From NCBI GenBank assembly GCA_039619475.1, contig CM077116.1, forward strand, positions 29,574,183 to 29,638,182: a DNA stretch of 64,000 nucleotides, read 5' to 3'. This DNA is from Icerya purchasi. Lineage: Eukaryota; Arthropoda; Insecta; Hemiptera; Monophlebidae. Made by a program: the position numbers and the translations under genes. This document shows, in pieces, positions 10,799 through 22,330 of this stretch. The first letter of the stretch is position 1, and each line of letters starts with the position of its first letter. The notes under the pieces are model-generated. The model worked only from the letters and a program-made list of their open reading frames with translations. It was not told the DNA's origin and ran no database searches.

Positions 10799-12288
10799 CA
10801 AGGACGGATCCAGAGAGACATTTTGTGGGGGGAAAGTTATGTAATTACGTAATATCTTATACGGTAGACAGTAGATTTGAGAAATACCTTGTTTCATAAA
10901 GAAAATCAAATAACGACCGCCCCTTTTGAAATTTAAAAATGTTTTAAAAATACATAATTATTACTATTTAATTTAGATTTTGTTTTATTTTTAGCTGAAA
11001 AATAAAAAAGTTATAAAATTCTGGCCCCAATGGTAGTTTAGAATTTTAACAGTAAATTACTAGAATGGCTAGAAAAATAGTATTTTTATTAGACTTTACT
11101 TCTTTTTTTATTTCTGTCAGTAATCCAATCCGAATTTTTTGTTCGCGAGCAAGTAAAAAAAAAAGATATTAATATTTTTCATTGAACTACTTTTATTTAC
11201 ATTGAAAGATGAATAAAAAAAATGCTTTTTTACAAAAAATAAATACCGACTCCAAGGTCTATTATGAAAATTTAGAAATGCACTAAAAAGTAAAAAATAA
11301 TTACTCCCGATAAAAAATATATATCAGAGTGATATAACTTAAAATGACATTATCGTAATTCTTATGCAGCATTAAAACCTTAATTAGAGTCGGCATCAAA
11401 TTCATGTTACAATATCTAGGAACAATTTAATGAACATTTAATGCAGTTTTTAATTATTTAATTAATATGAATTTGATGCCGACTTTAATTAAGGTATTAG
11501 TGTTGTATAAGAATTACGATAATGTCATTTTAAGTTATATCACTCTGATATATATTTTTTATCGGGATTTTTTACTTTTTAGTGCATTTTAAAATTTTTA
11601 AAATAAACCTTGAAGTCGGTATTTATTTTTGGTAAAAAATCATTTTATACTTGAATTTTTTTCTCGTTAAAAATCAATTTTTTTCACATTATTCTTCATA
11701 CTTTATACTTAAAAAAAATCGATTTCTTTATTTTGAACTGCTTTTCCACGGTAAAAACATCAAAAGCAACATTTCCATGGTAATTTGACAAATTTATAGT
11801 ACTTTAAGTCAATAAATCTAACCCGACGGTGAAACGAATCATGAATGAAAAGCATCCAAAAAGCTTCAATTTCCCGCATTATTAAGGATAACTCTAAAAC
11901 TACCGGTCAGATCTTGATCAAATTTAAATGGGACCACATGAGAAGCACCATCTTTTAAATAAAAGAAGAATCATCAAAATCGGTTCACCTAGGAGAAAGT
12001 TCCGAGGTAACACACAAAAAAAAACCCAGAAAATACAGTCGAATTGAACACCTCCTCCTTTTTCGAAGTTGATTAAAAAGGCAAAAGGGTTTAAAATAGA
12101 ATAAAAACATAACATTAATAGTTTTACTAGGAAACAGTATTAAATATTAGTTATAATTAAATCCATAGGTAACAACAAATATTTTATAATACAAATTATG
12201 TTTCTCTGTTGTAACAAATTTTTTCATCGAGGTTTTGGTTCTATGGGGCGGAAATCCCCCCCCCCCTCCCACCGTGGATCCACCACTG
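10799..12288. mobile_element. non-autonomous hAT-like element with internal palindrome
   Basis: The left end reads CAAGGACGGATCCAG. The right end, on the complement, reads CAGTGGTGGATCCAC. The flanks are TGTACTTA (10791-10798) and GATACTTA (12289-12296), agreeing at six of eight bases; 8-bp duplications and CAGxGGxGGATCC-like ends fit hAT. No transposase is encoded. The centre holds a long hairpin: 11215-11406 is repeated inverted at 11466-11648 around a 59-base loop. Downstream sequence to 12288 is AT-rich apart from a C-rich run beside the right end. Confidence 0.7.
11215..11648. repeat. long palindrome (arms ~185 bp, loop ~59 bp)
   Basis: The left arm contains TCAGAGTGATATAACTTAAA and GAGTCGGCATCAAATTCAT. 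The right arm contains their complements (ATGAATTTGATGCCGAC and TTAAGTTATATCACTCTGA) in mirrored order. The arms differ by scattered substitutions and small indels, indicating age. It lies inside the hAT-like element at 10799-12288. Confidence 0.9.
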
Positions 12289-12469
12289 GATACTTACGTA
12301 TGGAATTTTCTTTACATCTTACACTTTTTTTAAATTTTTATTTTTATTCGCTCTATTAATACCCATTATGACGCGCCCAAAAATAAAATACATTTTTTTT
12401 TATTTCAAAATTTTAATTTATACGCAAAACTCCAAAGAAGCAATGACTTCAACGCTAAATATATGGCAT

Positions 12470-12631
12470 GGAGCCTGTTGCCGTGGCGTGTTTGGTTCGG
12501 CAGTGGTACGTCGTTCGGGCAAAACCGGGTTCGAATTCCGCTGCCACACACTAACACTTTAAAAATTTCACTTGTGCTAAATTAATATCTATTGTTGAGC
12601 ACCCGACAAAAAAAAATAAATAAATAAATAA

Positions 12632-12661
<30 letters not shown>
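12470..12661 (+). mobile_element. tRNA-derived SINE with 11-bp target duplication
   Basis: The head 12483-12547 resembles a tRNA: a 5' GTGGC pairs with the 3' GCCAC, an A-box-like TGGTTCGGCAGTGG occurs, and a B box GGTTCGAATTCC is clear. A short unrelated body ends in AAAAAAAATAAATAAATAAA and a TA-rich tail. ATATATGGCAT occurs immediately before (12459-12469) and after (12662-12672), a target-site duplication partly within the AT repeat. The head is too irregular and is flanked by a retroposon tail, so it is not a functional tRNA gene. Confidence 0.8.
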
Positions 12662-12662
<1 letters not shown>

Positions 12663-14988
12663 TATATGGCATTACACATATAAAATTATTTTTGTCATAT
12701 AGGGTTTTTTTAATTAGTTTAATCCATATGCTGACCCGTAACCGAGTTATCTAGTTTTTTAATAAAACGATCAAGGTTTTACATGGTGGGAGGTAAAAAA
12801 AATATTAAGCATGACTAGAGAAATAAACTGCAGGCGTCTTTGCTGATAAGCGTATGTGTATTGGGGATGTCACAAAAAAAAATTTACACAATTTTCTTCA
12901 ATTACGAATTGAAGCGTCATCTTGCTTAAGTTGAAATTTATTTACCGGTTACCATTTTCTCGCTAGAAGCGCCAGTCTAGAATAAGAGAAAAAAGTTTTA
13001 ACTCGGAACAGTTTTGCTGTTATAGCTAAACTACAGCCCCTGCTAATTAGTTTGACAACTACATCAGAAACCGAAGAACCAAGGTATCGCTTACGTTGTT
13101 CTTCCTTTTTAAGATATTTGTTATAGGAATATAAATTAATGACATATACCGTTCAAAAAGAAAACCACCGTTCCTATAAGAAAGTTATCGAACACATCCG
13201 ATGACGAAAAGTTTCAGTACTATGGAAGTAGTCTAACGAAATTTAGATTTTACAAATAATCAAAGCAAAAGGAGTCCACGCTGACGGGCCATATTATGGA
13301 CTGAAGAAATAAATTTAACATAACGTACTCCCTCTAACGGGAATCTGAAAAAAATATTGAAGATCAGTTCCATTCTTCTTTTTGAATGATCACGTCTCCG
13401 AAAACAAAATATCTCCTACGTAAATGTGATACGCAATGTTAGATATCACCGTTGGTACAACGACTTCGTAATGAGGCAACTCCGAACTATGACACTTCTG
13501 ATTCAGCAGTCAAGCAGCTTAATTCTATACTATCAAAATTATCGAATAAAAATATCTGTATTCAAGTGAAATTGTTTTCTTTTATGAAAATAGATTGACT
13601 CGTGCGGTCGGCTTTGGATATTGGATACGGGTCGAATAGATACCTTTACAAATCCGCGAAGAGCGTGTCAGCCAAAAATTTTGGTGTACGATTTAGCAAA
13701 TAACGACAATCGTTTAGGTTTGTACTGTAAATTGAATAATGCTATAATTTAATTTTTATTACGTATAATTATTTGGTTCCTCCCAGTTCGGTTAACTTTT
13801 TATTAATTTACAAGTGTTTTTTCCACATATACATATATTTCTTCGAACACCTGTATAAAGCTTTTGTTTTCATCGGACAAATGAACTCAGTATGCAGCCT
13901 TCCTCTATAATGTTAACTGTAGAATTTATTTTAACTTGCTCGGTCGATGAATGTCAAGCTAAAGCAAATTTTTATCTGTTAATTATTTTATAAAAACAGT
14001 GTATTTTTTTAAAATCTAAAGTACGCATAGGCTCCTCCCTCACATTATCATTCTCAGTGTTACGATATTTAACTGAAAAATCAAAAAAAAGTTATTTTAC
14101 ATCAGACGCACAAATTAAAAGTGTAATACTTTTTTTCCCTTATTGATTGGACATTTTTTACCTTGGCAAAAAAAATTAATTTTACTTCTTCATTGGCGGA
14201 CTATAAAAAATATTTGTAGAGCGAAAATATGTTTTTCGTTTTTTTTTTTTTTTGACACCGGATAAGCTAAGACTATCGGAGTGCGAGTAATATTGCGAAA
14301 GTCTTCAAAAAATTTTTAATAATCTCCCATTTAGTACTTTTTTTTCTCCTGCATATCTTTCACAGCCGTACTTTAGCCGTCTAACAGTTTCTCTTCCGTC
14401 GTAATAGGCAATTATTATTTACCAATTATGAATTAGTTGATGAAAAAGCCCCGATCTCATTTAAAACGATTTAAACGGGCTACACATCAGCATGCTCTGC
14501 TTACAGATCAAAATACTAATACCGCCGTACCATTTCAAATGTTTTTTTCTTTTGGTATGGCATTAAACCACCTTGACTATTTTTACTTATTAAATGCTCG
14601 ACATCAATCATTCAACCCGCAATTAAGTAATGGAAAATACATGCGGAGAGAGTGTGCGCATATTATGTGTACTAATATCGAACCTGCATACCAATGCGCC
14701 TCTTAATTACAAAATACTACCGTTATTTATAAATAAAAATTATAATATCCATTAACGAGGGGAAAAAAATTAAAACCTATGCAATAATCTATATTTTTTA
14801 CTTATAAATAGACCGCAGTTACTTTTATAATAAATCACATTGTTTTGAATAGAAGTCGATCATTCTGTTGTAATTTAAACCGTTGCTACTTCTGTTAAAT
14901 GTTTATTGCAAAACCGAGTAATCCATTTTATTTCAGTTCTATCAACTTTGTGATATTCATTTTTTCTTCTTCTTTTTTGGTCTTCTAG
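12662..14988. other. intronic AT-rich DNA, no recognised feature
   Basis: The segment up to the acceptor at 14988 shows no LINE, DNA-transposon or exon signature I can name. The 89-residue frame at 14437-14706 has no family resemblance. It was scanned for the missing yellow-family exon without success. Confidence 0.5.
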
Positions 14989-15258
14989 TGCGCTACGAAT
15001 TTCCAGACGGCGTGGTAACGTCCACTAGTAATTTAGTCACTCTGATCACCGACATCAGGCCCGGAAGCAATAGCTGTCAGAATACGGTAGCGTACATCGC
15101 CGATGTAAATGCTTACGGACTAGTGGTATATGATTATGCCAGCAGAAGTAGTTGGAGAATAAATCACAATTACTTTTACCCGTTTCCAACCGATGGTACC
15201 ATCCAAATTCACGGCGTTACTTTTGACTTAATGGACGGTGTATTTGGAATTTCTTTAG
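14989..15258 (+). CDS. yellow-like: yellow-family exon, central propeller (AYIAD...GLVVYDY)
   Basis: About 90 codons beginning RYEFPDGVVTSTSNLVTLI and continuing through AYIADVNAYGLVVYDY, SSWRINHNYFYPFP and FDLMDGVFGISL. The motifs A-Y-I-A-D, G-L-V-V-Y-D, S-W-R and [LM]-x-D-G-[VI]-F-G are hallmarks of the family. The acceptor is a pyrimidine-rich tract ending TCTTCTAG at 14981-14988. The donor is GTAGGT at 15259, chosen over GTAATT at 15263 because only the former leaves one base to pair with the two-base start of the next exon (phase 1). The two bases at its start require a phase-1 donor upstream, which the exon at 1602-1783 does not supply. Confidence 0.93.
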
Positions 15259-15749
15259 GTAGGTAATTATTTAATTCTTTTTTATACATACATATGTATA
15301 ACGAACGTGTTTCAGCTCATACTTTTTATGACCAAAAAATGTGTCCTTGTTTTCCGGATAATTTTAATAAACAAAAAAGTTAAGTTTATTAACCCCTTCG
15401 TTAACTTCAAAAATTTAACAATTTCGCTTTTTAAAGCTATCGCGCGTAGTTATAATTTTTTAAAGAGTTACAATTTTAGCTAAGATATTTATATATGTAA
15501 TTAAATTTAAGTCGCTTACTCGAGGACTTTTGATCGATGACTGTCTACAGAGTAATATTTTTGGAGCTGATTTAAATGACCAAATTAGGAGTTTATCAAA
15601 TTATGTGCAAGAGGTTCGATGTAGATTTGAATAGCAATCCATATTTCTTCTAACCGTAATTACTTGTCTGCATCATCCGTTATACGTTTACTCGTCATGT
15701 TGAACATTTGCAAAATCACCTAAACTACAATATTTCGTACTATTAAATA

Positions 15750-16021
15750 TATATATATAGCGCGATAGCTTAGTAGTTGACGTGCTTCGCTACCAAAACC
15801 GGAGTATGTCATGGGTTATCGAGACTTCTTGTTTCGTTCCGGATATCCAGGTCACTTTTAGGTATATATCTAATCTTGAATATTACCTATACCAGAGAAA
15901 TCTGGGGAAGTAAAGGCGATGGCTCCTTATATTCTCTTCAGATTCATTAGGCTTAGTACCATTATGGAAAGCTTGATTTCACGAATCGATGATACCTTCT
16001 CAATGGGACGTACTTTACTTT
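15750..16021 (+). mobile_element. tRNA-derived SINE with (TTTAC)n tail and 11-bp target duplication
   Basis: The head GCGCGATAGCTTAGTAGTTG (from 15760) contains an A box (TAGCTTAGTAG), and GGGTTATCGAGACT further on is a degenerate B box. The ~200-base body runs to GGGACGTACTTTACTTTACT. ACTATTAAATA flanks both sides (15739-15749 and 16022-16032), an exact 11-bp target duplication. A short TA run separates the left duplication from the head. The pentanucleotide tail instead of poly(A) suggests mobilisation by an RTE-like LINE. Confidence 0.82.
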
Positions 16022-16055
16022 ACTATTAAATAAACCTTTGTCAGTTTAAATCTTT

Positions 16056-16124
16056 GTCGCCGAACCAAACGACTTCGTTTTCGTCGCCGAACCAAACGAC
16101 TTCGTTTTCGTCACCGAATAAAAC
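16056..16124. repeat. 27-bp minisatellite, ~2.5 copies
   Basis: The unit starting GTCGCCGAACCAAACGACTT recurs at 16056, 16083 and, with changes (GTCACCGAATAAAAC), at 16110. It starts about 30 bases downstream of the SINE's right target duplication. Confidence 0.92.
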
Positions 16125-16934
16125 AATTAAAATTGCAGAAGTTACGCACTGGTTTTAACATTCGCGCAATCGCATTACTTATTCTGGGCTTTAATAAGCA
16201 ATGGGTTTTTTAAAGGAAAAAAAGGCGAAACCATAAAACATGTTCACGATATTTATTTGTTCCTCATTAAACGATACAGAATAATCGATGTTTTTTTTGC
16301 AAATAAAAATAATACATGCAATGGTCCGTTGTTTTGAACGTATTTCATTTTAAGCTGATACATACGTTTTCTTCGAAGATTTCTCTGCTTTTCTTATAAT
16401 TATATCTGGTCTTTTGTTTAAATCGTCTTTTTTGAAAAACCTAACAATTTATTAAACGACCGTATCAATATTTTTACATAATTAAAAAATTTGGAAGGAT
16501 ATTTTTTTCAAGTTCATGTGTAATGTACAAGCAAACAATTTGACATTGCCACAGCTTTTTGCTTCGATATTTTTTTTTTTTTTTTTTTAGTGTACAAAAT
16601 AAAACAACTTATTTAACATCCATTTCAACATAATTAGTTTGACTATCGAAGAAAAATATGGTCAGCCATGTTACCACCTCGTGTGTTATATAGCTTGAAG
16701 TTTTTAATTAAACAAGTAAATAAATATCAAAGATGGATTATGTGTTTTATAGTTTTGCCGCTATTACGAGTCTTAAAAAATTGGACACGGTAGAAAATAG
16801 TGTTTGAGGCCGGTAACCGTGTGTATTAGATCTTCTCCAGTCCCTTGTCTACAAGGGGGGACAAACTTACCACCACTATTAGGAAAAATTTATTAAGCGA
16901 AAAATTCATTCGGCAGAAAAAGTCCAAACGTAAT

Positions 16935-17220
16935 ATCAGAGGTAATTTTTAGCCTTCCTCTATTTGTGATTCAAATCATATCCTTTTCGAATGTTCTGCA
17001 TTCTCTAACGAACGCTCCTTTCTTTATGCTCAACTTTTAGCTTTGGGTCTTCCTACTCCCTTTAACGCTACCTATATCCTTTCTTTTCCATTGCCTTCAG
17101 CTATTCCGCTGCTGTTGTCCTTTGTGAGTTCCATTTCTGACCGCCTGACTATTTAGTTCTATCTCTTAATTTTTCATGTTGTTGGGTCAAGGCCGCTGGC
17201 GCGCCCAGGGTAAGGAAAAA
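16935..17220 (+). mobile_element. LINE 3' end, RNase H-bearing I-group-like family
   Basis: The plus strand reads DSNHILFECSAFSNERSFLY, then QLLALGLPTPFNATYILSFP and SISDRLTI followed by a stop. Then comes the family's terminal sequence TTGTTGGGTCAAGGCCGCTG with GCGCGCCC and an A-rich tail from 17216. Everything 5' of the zinc-knuckle-like block is missing. Confidence 0.85.
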
Positions 17221-18849
17221 AAAAATAATAATTTTAGTAAAACTGTTCCAGTTACATAAATGTGAGCATAAGTAAAAATAAAAAAACCCCTAATAAATGC
17301 GGATAATTATGTCTGTTGCAGTTGCCTGAAATAATCGTAGTTACCGATAGATAACTCTGTTAAGATTATCAGAGAGAGCAATGCATTTATAATGATAAAA
17401 ATTACTTACCTATTATATACTGTAAAATGTAATTTCGGAAATACGGAAAAATTAAGTTTCCTATGCAGATGATCTAATTACTACCAAAGACGGGAGAATT
17501 TGTTTTCCACTATTAATTGTAATTGTTTAAATTGAGAATTGTTGATTGAGTACTGTATAGCAAGTGCGTCAGTTTAAAGGGACCGCATGATCTGGTCGTA
17601 ATAATTAAACTAAACACCGATAAAGATAAAAACTTTTTAGTTAATATATGATCTATATGTTTTGTAAAATTTAACTTTAAACTTGTGTGACTTTTAAAAT
17701 TATTTCATGCCATTTATTCGAAAGCAGCCACACAGTTTCTCGCATCTATAGCAAAATTCAAATGCTGACCAAATGCAATAAACCCTAGGCCAAAAGAGGA
17801 AACAGAAGCTGATAATGATACGAAATGAACTAAAGAATTTTCCATATTTCTCTGGGTATTTTAACCGTGATTGGGGCAAACAATTTTACTAGTATGTTTT
17901 CAAAAAATAAAAATAAAGCAGAGTTACGTTGCAGTCTAAAATGCACATCATGAAGACCTCTATGATGATGACAGGAAATAAAAAATAAAAGAATACAAAA
18001 TATTATAATAAAACATGATTTGGCATCGGCACTGTGGCATATCTGTTATGAAAATAATAAAATGAAAAATTAATTCGTCGCAGTTAAATGTAAATCTAGA
18101 TTAATTTGGGTGACATTTTGCAACAAAAGCAACCGTTGAAATGACAAAATCGTCCAAGTACACCAGCACCGGGTATTGAAAGATTAAAGTTATGTTGTAG
18201 ACTCGTGCAATTTTTGTTAGAATAAAAGAAAACAAAAACTTGAAAATCATTCACAATTTCTAATAAATCTGTTTGCGACGGGCATATATTCAGTACAGTT
18301 ATTAAATATGTTCTCAAGAACGATTTGATATAACTATATATATTTTTTTTTTTTCATTTTTATAGTAAATAAATCGTAAAAATAAAATTTTAGATTATCG
18401 AAATATTGTATTAATTTAATACGTCATCTGTGCTTTATGATTCTAATAATCGGGCTGTAGATTAAACTCTAAAACTCTTCTTTGTCTAGATATATACACA
18501 TACATATATACCCTTCGGTTGTTATCGAACAAGTATAATATATTTAGGTTCGACATCAACATCTTAACTATTCATTAAATAAATTTAAATATCGAAATTG
18601 CAACAACGTTTATCGATGTCACTCAATAACGAGATCCTAAAGGATTTAATCTTTCATAAAACGTAGTAAAATCACACGATAAGTCAATGAGAATAATCGA
18701 AAATTTGGAACAATTTAACTATACTTTCAGAACACAGAATTCGTAGCGGCTAGAGAATTGAAAGTATTAAAGCGAAGAACTACACATATATATAATTTAT
18801 TTACTTTTTTTCCCGCTTGTTATAATCATATATGTGTTTATTTTTACAG
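17221..18849. other. intronic AT-rich DNA, no recognised feature
   Basis: This is the remainder of the 3.6-kb intron up to the acceptor at 18849. Frames here are short and unassignable. Confidence 0.5.
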
Positions 18850-19142
18850 GGCTGTTGACAAATGGAGACAGAAACTTTTACTTTCACAGCCTAGCTTCCC
18901 TACGGGAAGGCACGGTACCAGCATCCTTTTTGAGAAATTTTACAAATCTCAGCAGAACTTTACCAGCCGAACGAGTCAGGAAAGCTTTCGTTTTGAGCGA
19001 AGAGGTGAAACCGGGTCCGACTTCATTGGAAATAGTCACCAACGACGGCATCATGATATTTGCTGTCATTACAAAGGATGCGCTTTATTGTTGGAATACT
19101 CGGCAACCTCTTAAAGCGAGCAATATACATTTACTCTACCAG
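18850..19142 (+). CDS. yellow-like: yellow-family exon, C-terminal propeller (YFHSLAS...CWN)
   Basis: The acceptor TTTTTACAG ends at 18849, and the first two bases complete a Gly codon begun at 15258. The exon reads LLTNGDRNFYFHSLASLREG, then PASFLRNFTNLSR, VLSEEVKPGPTS, and IFAVITKDALYCWNTRQPL. The [LF]-Y-F-H-x-L-A-S motif and the D-A-[LV]-x-C-W-N motif are diagnostic for yellow/MRJP proteins. NFT and NLS are possible N-glycosylation sites, as expected of a secreted protein. The donor is CAG/GTGACG at 19143, phase 0. From CWN to the TLQF motif of the next exon is 18 residues when these two exons are joined directly, a spacing usual in the family, so no microexon is needed between them. Confidence 0.93.
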
Positions 19143-20130
19143 GTGACGATGAATTCTAATAATATTTTATTAAAAACATTGTAGGGCTGCAATCAGAATT
19201 TATGATGAATTAACGGCAATATAGTAATACCGTTTCCAGAGATCAAGTGATTCTCTACACCAATAACAGTGTGTTACTTTCCGGTTTGTGAACGACAATT
19301 GTAACGATGAAAATAATTCGACTGCGTTCCGCCAGCCGCGCCCATTTCAAATTGGGAATAATCCAAAATAGGCGCTTATTCTTTTGCCCTCAACCCCATT
19401 CGTAGTTTAATTAGAAAAGTCTTTACGCGAGGCTGTTGAAAATCGAAAACCTCGAGCGAAGGAACAACAAGAACATTAAAAGACAATTGTCACGTTTTTT
19501 AAAATCTAGTACCGCCTTTTTTTTTTTTAGGATACACTAATATGACAAACTAACAAAATCTAAATTACGTTTAATTTTCGTTTTTCTTTTTCAGTTTCTT
19601 TTTTTTTTTTTTTTTTGCAATAAAAATCTCTACTTTAAATAAACCGAATTGTATCCACCAACTTCTGGAATCTGTAAATATTTTTTCTACGCAATCGCGT
19701 GCGAATTAAAAATCTGATAGCATGAAAAATAAAACAAACATGATTAGCAATAATCTTTCCAATAGTTCGCCTGAATTTCAAGTTTACTGCGCTAGCGAGA
19801 ACACGAGAATTGTCTCCGGGCGAACAATTAAGAATCTTTATTTGTTTGTTATTTATATTATAAGAAAAGTAAAGAAATATTTTCATTAAACTATTTTTAC
19901 CCTCGCCATAAAGCAATTAAAGAATAAAAAAAGAAAATAATAAACGGCGCGGTTATTTTATAAATAAACTATAATTAAACATGAATGAAAAAGGCGAAGT
20001 ATTTCGCTTATAACCCCCGCTATAAGCGTATCACGTTGGGATCCAGGGGAATTCATTAGCGGATACGAGGCTCATTGTTCTCTCCGGTACCGAACGTTGA
20101 AATTCCGGCAATAGATCTGAAAGCTCATAT
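19143..20130. other. intronic AT-rich DNA, no recognised feature
   Basis: First kilobase of the 6.2-kb last intron. It has several poly(T) tracts (for example around 19600) and no assignable coding or repeat signature. Confidence 0.5.
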
Positions 20131-20139
20131 AGTAAAAAA

Positions 20140-20545
20140 ATCACTTGAAACATGGTAAAAACAGTGAACCAACATTACAAACACGAACAAGCTGCACTCA
20201 ATTCGAGATTCGACCATGGAAAACCTCATTATCTAGCAATCGAAGGAATGAAATCGTTGTCACAATACTTCGCCTAGGTCACTCCAAAATCACTCATAGT
20301 CACCTCCTAGACAACCTATTCCATTGTGTTCCAATTGCAATTCTCCGGTCACAATCCAACATTTACCCGTCAGCTGTCCCACCTATAATTCATACCAAGC
20401 ACAAATTCTCCAGTCGTCCAACGTTTCCGAAATCCGCTGTCTGATCGTCACGACAAAATTGAACGCCTTCCGTACATTTTCTCAAGAACAGTGCCTCTAA
20501 CCTAGGCAATAGTACACGGTACGTTAATCAAAGAAGAAGAAGAAG
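20140..20545 (+). mobile_element. LINE 3' end of a second RNase H family, (AAG)n tail
   Basis: The plus strand reads RPWKTSLSSNRRNEIVVTIL, then RLGHSKITHSHLL. A frameshift then leads to LCSNCNSPVTIQHLPVSCPT with a C-x2-C-x7-H-x4-C pattern. The R-x-x-E-[VI]-V-[LV]-x-x-L-R-[IL]-G-H-[ST] block followed by CCHC is the C-terminus of many insect LINE polyproteins. The 3' end is an AAGAAGAAGAAG tail rather than poly(A). The segment is distinct in sequence from the CPLH/HIFFEC family elsewhere in the window. Confidence 0.8.
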
Positions 20546-20774
20546 AAAAAGCATATCACTTTAAAAAACAATTCCATTACAGTGTAATTATAATAATTAT
20601 AATTCCGCCCCTCAAACTGTACCGCTCTAAGCAGTTGCTTATTTTTCTGTGATCAAATCTCTCCAAAATTCGGGGGGGGGGGGGTCCCTTTGGCAAAGAA
20701 CGTGATTGTCACACATGCTTAAATTTTGCAGTTTCTGGAGTGGTTGAAAAAAAACTACCGCTGATTATTAATGT

Positions 20775-21040
20775 ACACTAAAACATATTTATTCGTCTCT
20801 TTTTGGTTTTCACTCCTGATTGTTCTCTACATCCTAACGAAGCAGTTAATCACATTTTCTTTGAGTGTTCGGCTCTGCTCCCTATTATGCTATATTCTGT
20901 CTTTTCCTTCTCGGTCTGTTGTTCCTGCCATTGGTCCCTTTATTTCAGCTATTTCTGATCGAATTAACTCTTCTTCTTATTGTTTCTGGATGAGGTCCCT
21001 GGTTGACGGAGCAAAAAAAAAAAAAACAACTGGCGCCTTT
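20775..21040 (+). mobile_element. LINE 3' end, RNase H-bearing I-group-like family
   Basis: The plus strand contains TPDCSLHPNEAVNHIFFECS, then frames broken by indels through a leucine-rich tail and SDRINSS. A GGTTGACGGAGCAAAAAAAA terminus resembles the degraded family 3' end with poly(A) at 21010-21024. Confidence 0.75.
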
Positions 21041-21275
21041 GATTTGTTTTTGAGACCCGTTTAAGTAGGTTAAATTCAGCATAAAATAAAGTTAATATTT
21101 GTCACACTAATAGTTCGTGATTGAAAATTAAGAGCGCCTGAAACCGTAGTAAAAAAACGACTATTTGAGACGGCGTAACCGGAATGGCATCATAGCTTCG
21201 TCTATAATGAAAGGAACTATTCCTTATAACTTCGTGATATCGGCTTTGATAAATTTTATGTTCATCATCAATCAG

Positions 21276-21281
21276 TGACTG

Positions 21282-21312
<31 letters not shown>
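21276..21312. repeat. poly(T) tract
   Basis: About 33 consecutive T residues followed by CCCCCC. It probably marks the poly(A) tail of the minus-strand LINE remnant at 21340-21610. Confidence 0.85.
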
Positions 21313-21315
<3 letters not shown>

Positions 21316-21339
21316 CCCTTGGGTTTGCTACCAAAGAGC

Positions 21340-21610
21340 ATTAGCCGAGCAAAAAAAAAGGGAATAGATACATGGAATAGAATAGAAATTATATTTTTAT
21401 TCTGTCGACAATGAAATCAAGGAACACCCCTAGGACAGGAACAACAGAGAGAATAGGTAGAGACGTTGAAAGGAGCAGGAAGACCGAGCTTTAAAAGATG
21501 ATAATAAAGTAACTCACGCTCGCGAGATAAACCGGAGCACTCGAAGAGCACGTGATTCGCATCACAAACATACTGGGAACCTTCAGGATCCGATGGACCA
21601 AAAGGAAATG
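21340..21610 (-). mobile_element. LINE 3' end, RNase H-bearing I-group-like family
   Basis: The minus strand reads VCDANHVLFECSGLSRER, then LLYYHLLKLGLPAPFNVSTY with later frameshift and stop. This is the same C-D-A-[DN]-H-x-x-F-E-C block as the copies at 16935 and 33127. The T-rich DNA at 21276-21312 lies on its 3' side. Confidence 0.82.
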
Positions 21611-22330
21611 CCAGTGACTGAAATTAATAATTATCACATTTACCAATGTGAGAGTTCCATTTCAAAAGTTAGTATTGATGCAATTGGGCATATTGTACAG
21701 AAAATAAAGTTACCCATATAGAGAAACGCGCGCACTATTTTTTATATATAGATGGATAGTAAAGGATGGAAAACGCACTATTCGCTGTATCACATATGAT
21801 TTCTGAGAAGCACAATAGCGTATCGGATAAGCGAATGGTTTAGGAACGATAACCAACCTCCTCACTTAATAGCCGATATGTCTTTGGCTTTTATGATGGG
21901 TATAGTGAAAAGCTGTACACAATATTCTACACTGAATAAATATTCACAAATCTGCAACGCTCTCCCTCACCATAAGATAAACGTGGACTTTCCATCATCT
22001 ATCATTATGATTTTGCTCACATAATCCATCTGGTTAGTAGTTGGTGGTCCAAAATCAAAAATAAATATTACCTAGTGATTTTTTGTGAAAACTAGGAAGA
22101 AGCAGAAATGTTATTACAATACATTTTTACCGTGTTCTTGTAACGAAATAAATACAGTGTAAATGCGAAAGAAAATAGAACAGCATGCGAGAGTGCTAAA
22201 ATATTTCCTAAAATGCGAATTGCTGACTACACTGCGCGAGAATAATTGCAGACCAATTATGTGTCGAAAATGAAATCAGAAACGATCTCTTTGAAGATTT
22301 AAATAACTTTTAGTCTTCTTCTTTATTATA
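21611..22330. other. intronic DNA, nothing assignable
   Basis: Moderately AT-rich intron sequence with no signature I recognise on either strand. Confidence 0.5.

Noticed and set aside
12483..12547. tRNA gene candidate
   Set aside because: The stem is imperfect, and a retroposon tail plus target duplication show that it is a SINE head.
14437..14706. 89-residue frame just upstream of the yellow exon at 14989
   Set aside because: No motif of the missing yellow block and no splice sites in suitable phase; treated as intron noise.
18758..19114. 118-residue plus-strand frame overlapping the yellow exon
   Set aside because: Out of frame with the conserved YFHSLAS...CWN reading; a shadow of the real exon.
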